The notes under the pieces: model-generated | What the model saw: only the letters and a program-made list of their open reading frames with translations | Databases searched by the model: none | What the model was told of the DNA's origin: nothing | Position numbers and translations under genes: made by a program | Origin: UBA4292 sp002395865 | Lineage (GTDB): Bacteria; Bacillota; Clostridia; Lachnospirales; Lachnospiraceae | Reading direction: 5' to 3' | Length of the DNA stretch: 7,602 nt | Assembly (NCBI GenBank): GCA_946533395.1 | Contig: CAMNBU010000058.1 | Span: 1-7,602, forward strand | Shown: positions 6,103-7,602 of the stretch, one piece after another | How the letters are laid out: each line of letters begins with the position of its first letter | How positions within the stretch are numbered: position 1 is the first letter of the stretch

Positions 6103-7221
6103 ATGGCAAGAGGCGGAGGACATATGGGAGGCGGTTTCAGAGGAGGCGGCCATTCCCACGGCGGTTTCGGACACAGCAGCTTCGGACGCAGCTACCACAG
6201 CTACCACAGCTATCACAGGAGCCGCGGATATTACGGCAGGAGCCTGTTTTCGGACAGCTTCAGCAACAGCTATTCGGGAAACAGATATATGGACGGGAGA
6301 CCGTTCCAGTTCAGCCATGCCCAGACATACCGCGACATGGAGAGAAGAAGCGAAAAGCTGATGCTTACGATCGGTCTCTTCATCCTTTGCCTGATGTTTT
6401 CGGGCGCACTGCTTACCAACGCCGCGAAAAGCTACAAGAAGACATTTCTTACCACGGGCAAGCTGACGGGGGCCATAGAGACAAAGTATGTCGTCGACGA
6501 GACAGGTCTTTTTGACGAGGCTACCATTAAAAGCGGAGGGGAATATTTCCTTGAGAAGACGGGTATACAGCCTGTCGTTATGCTCTCGAGCGACCTGAAT
6601 TATCACGACGGCAGCTATGGGGTGAATCTGATGGCTGTTCAGTATGACAAGCTGTTCAGTGATGAGTGCCACTTGCTTCTCGTGATCACGCCCAGCCAGC
6701 TGTCGAAGGGGACGACGAATCTGATACTATCCTATTACTATGGCGGAGATGTCGACAAGATAATGCAGGAGGATGACTTCGACTTCATGTGGTCGAAGCT
6801 TAGGGAGAATATCGATAACGGGCAGAATCCCTCCGAGGCGATATCCAATACGCTCCGCAGCACCGCAAAGCATGTGGACCCGACCAGAAGCAACATCATG
6901 GGAAGGATACTGTGGTTCGCGGGGATAGGATTTGCCGCGGTGATCATAGCTGCCTTTTTCTTTATGGCGAAGAAGAGACATGACGATGACGTGAAGATAA
7001 AGAGCGTCAAGCCTGAATTTGAAAATGACGACTTCCCCGCGCTCGACGATCCCTACAGGAATCCAAAGCTCGATATCGCGAAGGGTGAGCTCGCGAAGGC
7101 TCCGCAGCCGGCCCCCTCGCCCCGCCTCGAGCCTGAGAACGTCATAAACTGGGAGGACGCAATGGCGGACATAAATGATATGAAGAACAACCTGAAGAGC
7201 GACGGTGAGAATGTGACATAA
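6103..7221 (+). CDS. Two-pass membrane protein with a TPM-like extracytoplasmic domain and Gly/His-rich N-terminus
   Basis: The protein has 372 residues and starts at an ATG with GGAGG (6093-6097) 5 bases upstream. Residues 1-60 are rich in Gly, His, Ser, Tyr, Arg and Phe, including HSHGG and three SYH units. Two hydrophobic segments (about 86-106 and 267-289) are likely membrane helices. Basic residues on the outer sides of the pair (RRSEK before the first, AKKRH after the second) place both ends in the cytosol and residues about 110-262 outside. That outer part begins VVDETGLFDEATI and continues with a beta strand and LLLVITPS, resembling the TPM (TLP18.3/Psb32/MOLO-1) fold, where VVDxxGLL-type openings are typical. 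The cytosolic tail is acidic with a Pro-rich stretch (333-344). The exact function is unknown. TPM proteins have been linked to membrane protein quality control and phosphatase activity, but nothing here proves either. The family call rests on a weak motif match. Confidence 0.85.
   Translation: MARGGGHMGGGFRGGGHSHGGFGHSSFGRSYHSYHSYHRSRGYYGRSLFSDSFSNSYSGNRYMDGRPFQFSHAQTYRDMERRSEKLMLTIGLFILCLMFSGALLTNAAKSYKKTFLTTGKLTGAIETKYVVDETGLFDEATIKSGGEYFLEKTGIQPVVMLSSDLNYHDGSYGVNLMAVQYDKLFSDECHLLLVITPSQLSKGTTNLILSYYYGGDVDKIMQEDDFDFMWSKLRENIDNGQNPSEAISNTLRSTAKHVDPTRSNIMGRILWFAGIGFAAVIIAAFFFMAKKRHDDDVKIKSVKPEFENDDFPALDDPYRNPKLDIAKGELAKAPQPAPSPRLEPENVINWEDAMADINDMKNNLKSDGENVT
6190..6216 (+). repeat. Three tandem 9-bp units encoding SYH
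   Basis: AGCTACCAC occurs twice in direct succession and is followed by AGCTATCAC, which differs at one base. The units encode residues 30-38 (SYH three times) of the TPM-like protein. Such in-frame tandem units can expand or contract by slippage without breaking the frame. Confidence 0.9.
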
Positions 7222-7240
7222 CACGAAAGTTGTATTTTGT

Positions 7241-7248
7241 ATTTTGTT
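7241..7248 (+). repeat. Left copy of an 8-bp direct repeat (probable target-site duplication)
   Basis: ATTTTGTT lies directly before the left terminal inverted repeat, and an identical copy lies directly after the right one (7413-7420). The match extends two more bases (GT) by overlap with the left inverted repeat. The surrounding DNA is rich in TTTTGT-like words, so part of the match could be chance. Confidence 0.6.
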
Positions 7249-7260
7249 GTAACTATTCAG
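7249..7260 (+). repeat. Left terminal inverted repeat
   Basis: GTAACTATTCAG is the exact reverse complement of bases 7401-7412. One more pair (7248 with 7413) also matches, giving 13 bp in total. Confidence 0.9.
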
Positions 7261-7400
7261 AACCATACAGGAATGGCCAGACGAGTCATGCTTGCATGAA
7301 CTCGGATGGTTATTTCTGTGTGGTTCTAATAGCAGACGTCCGTCACATGAGCAAAAACCGATGCCTTTGGCAGAGGTTTTGCGAATGGGATGGGCGGGTG

Positions 7401-7412
7401 CTGAATAGTTAC
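7401..7412 (-). repeat. Right terminal inverted repeat
   Basis: CTGAATAGTTAC mirrors the left repeat perfectly. In a transcript the two ends would pair as a closing stem of 12-13 bp around the internal hairpins. Confidence 0.9.
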
Positions 7413-7420
7413 ATTTTGTT
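7413..7420 (+). repeat. Right copy of the 8-bp direct repeat
   Basis: ATTTTGTT directly follows the right inverted repeat and matches 7241-7248 exactly. Confidence 0.6.
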
Positions 7421-7447
7421 GTGATTCTGTTGTGATTTTTATGAAAG

Positions 7448-7468
7448 TTGCTGTTGACATGACAGCAA
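7448..7468. promoter_or_regulatory. Dyad overlapping the -35 box of the first tandem promoter
   Basis: TTGCTGT (7448-7454) and ACAGCAA (7462-7468) form a perfect 7-bp inverted repeat with a 7-base spacer that covers the TTGACA. It could be an operator. The second promoter has a shorter dyad at the same place (CCTGT, TG, ACAGG; 7554-7565). Part of the symmetry is intrinsic to TGTTGACA, so this is a weak call. Confidence 0.3.
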
Positions 7469-7482
7469 AAATGTGCTATCCT
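7454..7482 (+). promoter_or_regulatory. Strong sigma-A promoter, first of a tandem pair
   Basis: A perfect TTGACA (7454-7459) is followed after 17 bases by TATCCT (7477-7482), preceded by TGC as an extended -10. The predicted start is near 7488. The flank upstream of the -35 is T-rich. It shares CTGTTGACA and GTGCTATC at identical spacing with the second promoter 104 bases downstream. Confidence 0.75.
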
Positions 7483-7484
7483 TA

Positions 7485-7510
7485 AAGTCCCCCTCATGAG
7501 AGGGGGACTT
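7485..7510 (+). other. GC-rich hairpin at the start of the first tandem transcript
   Basis: AAGTCCCCCTC (7485-7495) pairs perfectly with GAGGGGGACTT (7500-7510) around an ATGA loop, giving an 11-bp stem directly after the first promoter's -10 box. Only TT-A-TT follows, so the T-tract is weak. It may end transcripts arriving from upstream, or form a 5' stem on the new transcript. Confidence 0.75.
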
Positions 7511-7557
7511 ATTCGGAAATATGATTGTACTTATTTAAATACTTTCGAAAAAACCTG

Positions 7558-7586
7558 TTGACAGGCGCGAAAGAAAGTGCTATCAT
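7558..7586 (+). promoter_or_regulatory. Strong sigma-A promoter, second of a tandem pair
   Basis: A perfect TTGACA (7558-7563) is followed after 17 bases by TATCAT (7581-7586, 5 of 6), preceded by TGC (7578-7580). An A/T-rich tract at about 7528-7553 is placed like an UP element. The base composition just after the -10 is GC-rich (TGCG). Tandem near-consensus promoters of this kind are typical of rRNA and tRNA operons, but the transcribed gene lies beyond the window. Nothing coding is seen between 7511 and the right edge. Confidence 0.8.
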
Positions 7587-7602
7587 TGCGACTGTTCCGC
7601 TG

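Larger units (their letters stand above)
7249..7412. mobile_element. 164-bp MITE-like element with IS66-type ends
   Basis: The element begins GTAACTATTCAG (7249-7260) and ends CTGAATAGTTAC (7401-7412), a perfect 12-bp terminal inverted repeat. It is bounded on both sides by ATTTTGTT (7241-7248 and 7413-7420). Members of the IS66 family typically have ends beginning GTAA and generate 8-bp target duplications, so this looks like a small non-autonomous derivative that could be moved by an IS66 transposase supplied elsewhere. It carries no transposase and no convincing open reading frame. The inside is not random (see the RNA candidate). It sits 27 bases after the stop codon of the TPM-like gene and upstream of two strong promoters. 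Family assignment is inference from the ends alone. Confidence 0.6.
7248..7413 (+). ncRNA. Candidate structured RNA within the MITE-like element
   Basis: On the + strand the ends pair as a closing stem (7248-7260 with 7401-7413). Inside, 7260-7326 forms a 67-base hairpin. A 20-bp helix (7260-7279 with 7307-7326) includes four G-U pairs and is followed by a tandem G-A/A-G step (7280-7281 with 7305-7306). A further 9 bp with one bulged A (7299) leads to a CTTG loop. A second hairpin, 7351-7382, has an 8-bp helix with a bulged A, another tandem G-A step (7360-7361 with 7373-7374) and a 4-bp tip with a TTT loop. G-U pairs and sheared G-A pairs exist only in RNA of this strand, which favours an RNA fold over a DNA cruciform. 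I cannot assign it to a known RNA family, and no dedicated promoter is visible. It could be read through from the TPM-like gene. Confidence 0.4.

Noticed and set aside
6054..6515. Two other + strand frames overlapping the start of the TPM-like gene
   Set aside because: They are arginine- and glutamine-rich frame shadows without membrane segments or a suitable ribosome binding site. The frame beginning at 6103 has GGAGG and a coherent topology.
5986..6672. A 228-residue minus-strand frame opposite the TPM-like gene
   Set aside because: It crosses the promoter and 5' half of a well-supported + strand gene, and its Ala/Val/Ser-rich runs mirror the Gly/His-rich repeats on the other strand.
7260..7326. 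A kink-turn in the long hairpin because of its tandem G-A pairs
   Set aside because: A kink-turn needs a 3-base bulge next to the G-A pairs. Here the internal loop is symmetric, so a plain tandem sheared G-A step is the better description.
7230..7424. A 64-codon frame across the MITE-like element
   Set aside because: It has no ribosome binding site, starts at a TTG in T-rich DNA and simply runs through the palindromic element, whose constraint appears to be RNA or DNA structure.
6727..7497. A 256-residue minus-strand frame opposite the TPM-like gene and the element
   Set aside because: It has no start signal, reads through the inverted repeats and lies opposite a supported gene.
7222..7602. 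A tRNA gene, CRISPR array or known riboswitch in the right-hand non-coding region
   Set aside because: No cloverleaf with a T-loop GTTCGA-type motif, no regularly spaced direct repeats and no riboswitch core that I recognise were found.

Overview
The window holds a complete HrcA-regulated heat-shock operon, hrcA-grpE-dnaK-dnaJ, all on the + strand. The protein sequences suggest a Clostridia bacterium, most likely of the family Lachnospiraceae. The reasons are a DnaK without the ATPase-domain insert of Gram-negative homologues, a DnaK tail ending in DGDYKEV, a perfect CIRCE operator, strong AGGAGG-type ribosome binding sites and a medium-GC genome with AT-rich gaps. The genus cannot be fixed from this sequence alone.

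Layout. Bases 1-95 are the 3' end of a gene that resembles an ABC transporter ATPase. After an AT-rich gap comes a small lipoprotein gene of unknown function (250-840), closed by a rho-independent terminator (884-914). The heat-shock operon starts with a sigma-A type promoter (958-986) and the CIRCE operator (999-1025). It runs through hrcA (1070-2095, GTG start), grpE (2110-2793), dnaK (2864-4759) and dnaJ (4832-5944), and ends at a strong terminator (5951-5980). A possible secondary promoter precedes dnaK, and a 9-bp stem-loop without a T-tract lies between dnaK and dnaJ. An extended -10 promoter then drives a separate gene (6103-7221) for a two-pass membrane protein with a TPM-like extracytoplasmic domain and a Gly/His/Ser/Tyr-rich N-terminus.

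Bases 7222-7602 contain no convincing gene but are full of signals. A 164-bp element (7249-7412) has perfect 12-bp terminal inverted repeats beginning GTAA and is flanked by an 8-bp direct repeat. This is the signature of a small non-autonomous IS66-like insertion. Its interior folds, on the + strand only, into RNA-like hairpins with G-U pairs and tandem G-A pairs. It is followed by two similar strong promoters (7454-7482 and 7558-7586), each with TTGACA, a 17-bp spacer and a TGC-extended -10, and a hairpin sits at the start of the first transcript. They probably drive a highly expressed operon, perhaps rRNA or tRNA, that begins beyond the right edge.

How the genes work together: HrcA represses its own operon by binding CIRCE. 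DnaK (Hsp70), DnaJ (J-protein) and GrpE (nucleotide exchange factor) form one ATP-driven protein-folding cycle. The flanking lipoprotein and TPM-like genes are separated from the operon by terminators and look like independent units. The most unusual part of the window is the structured mobile-element-like sequence at 7241-7420.
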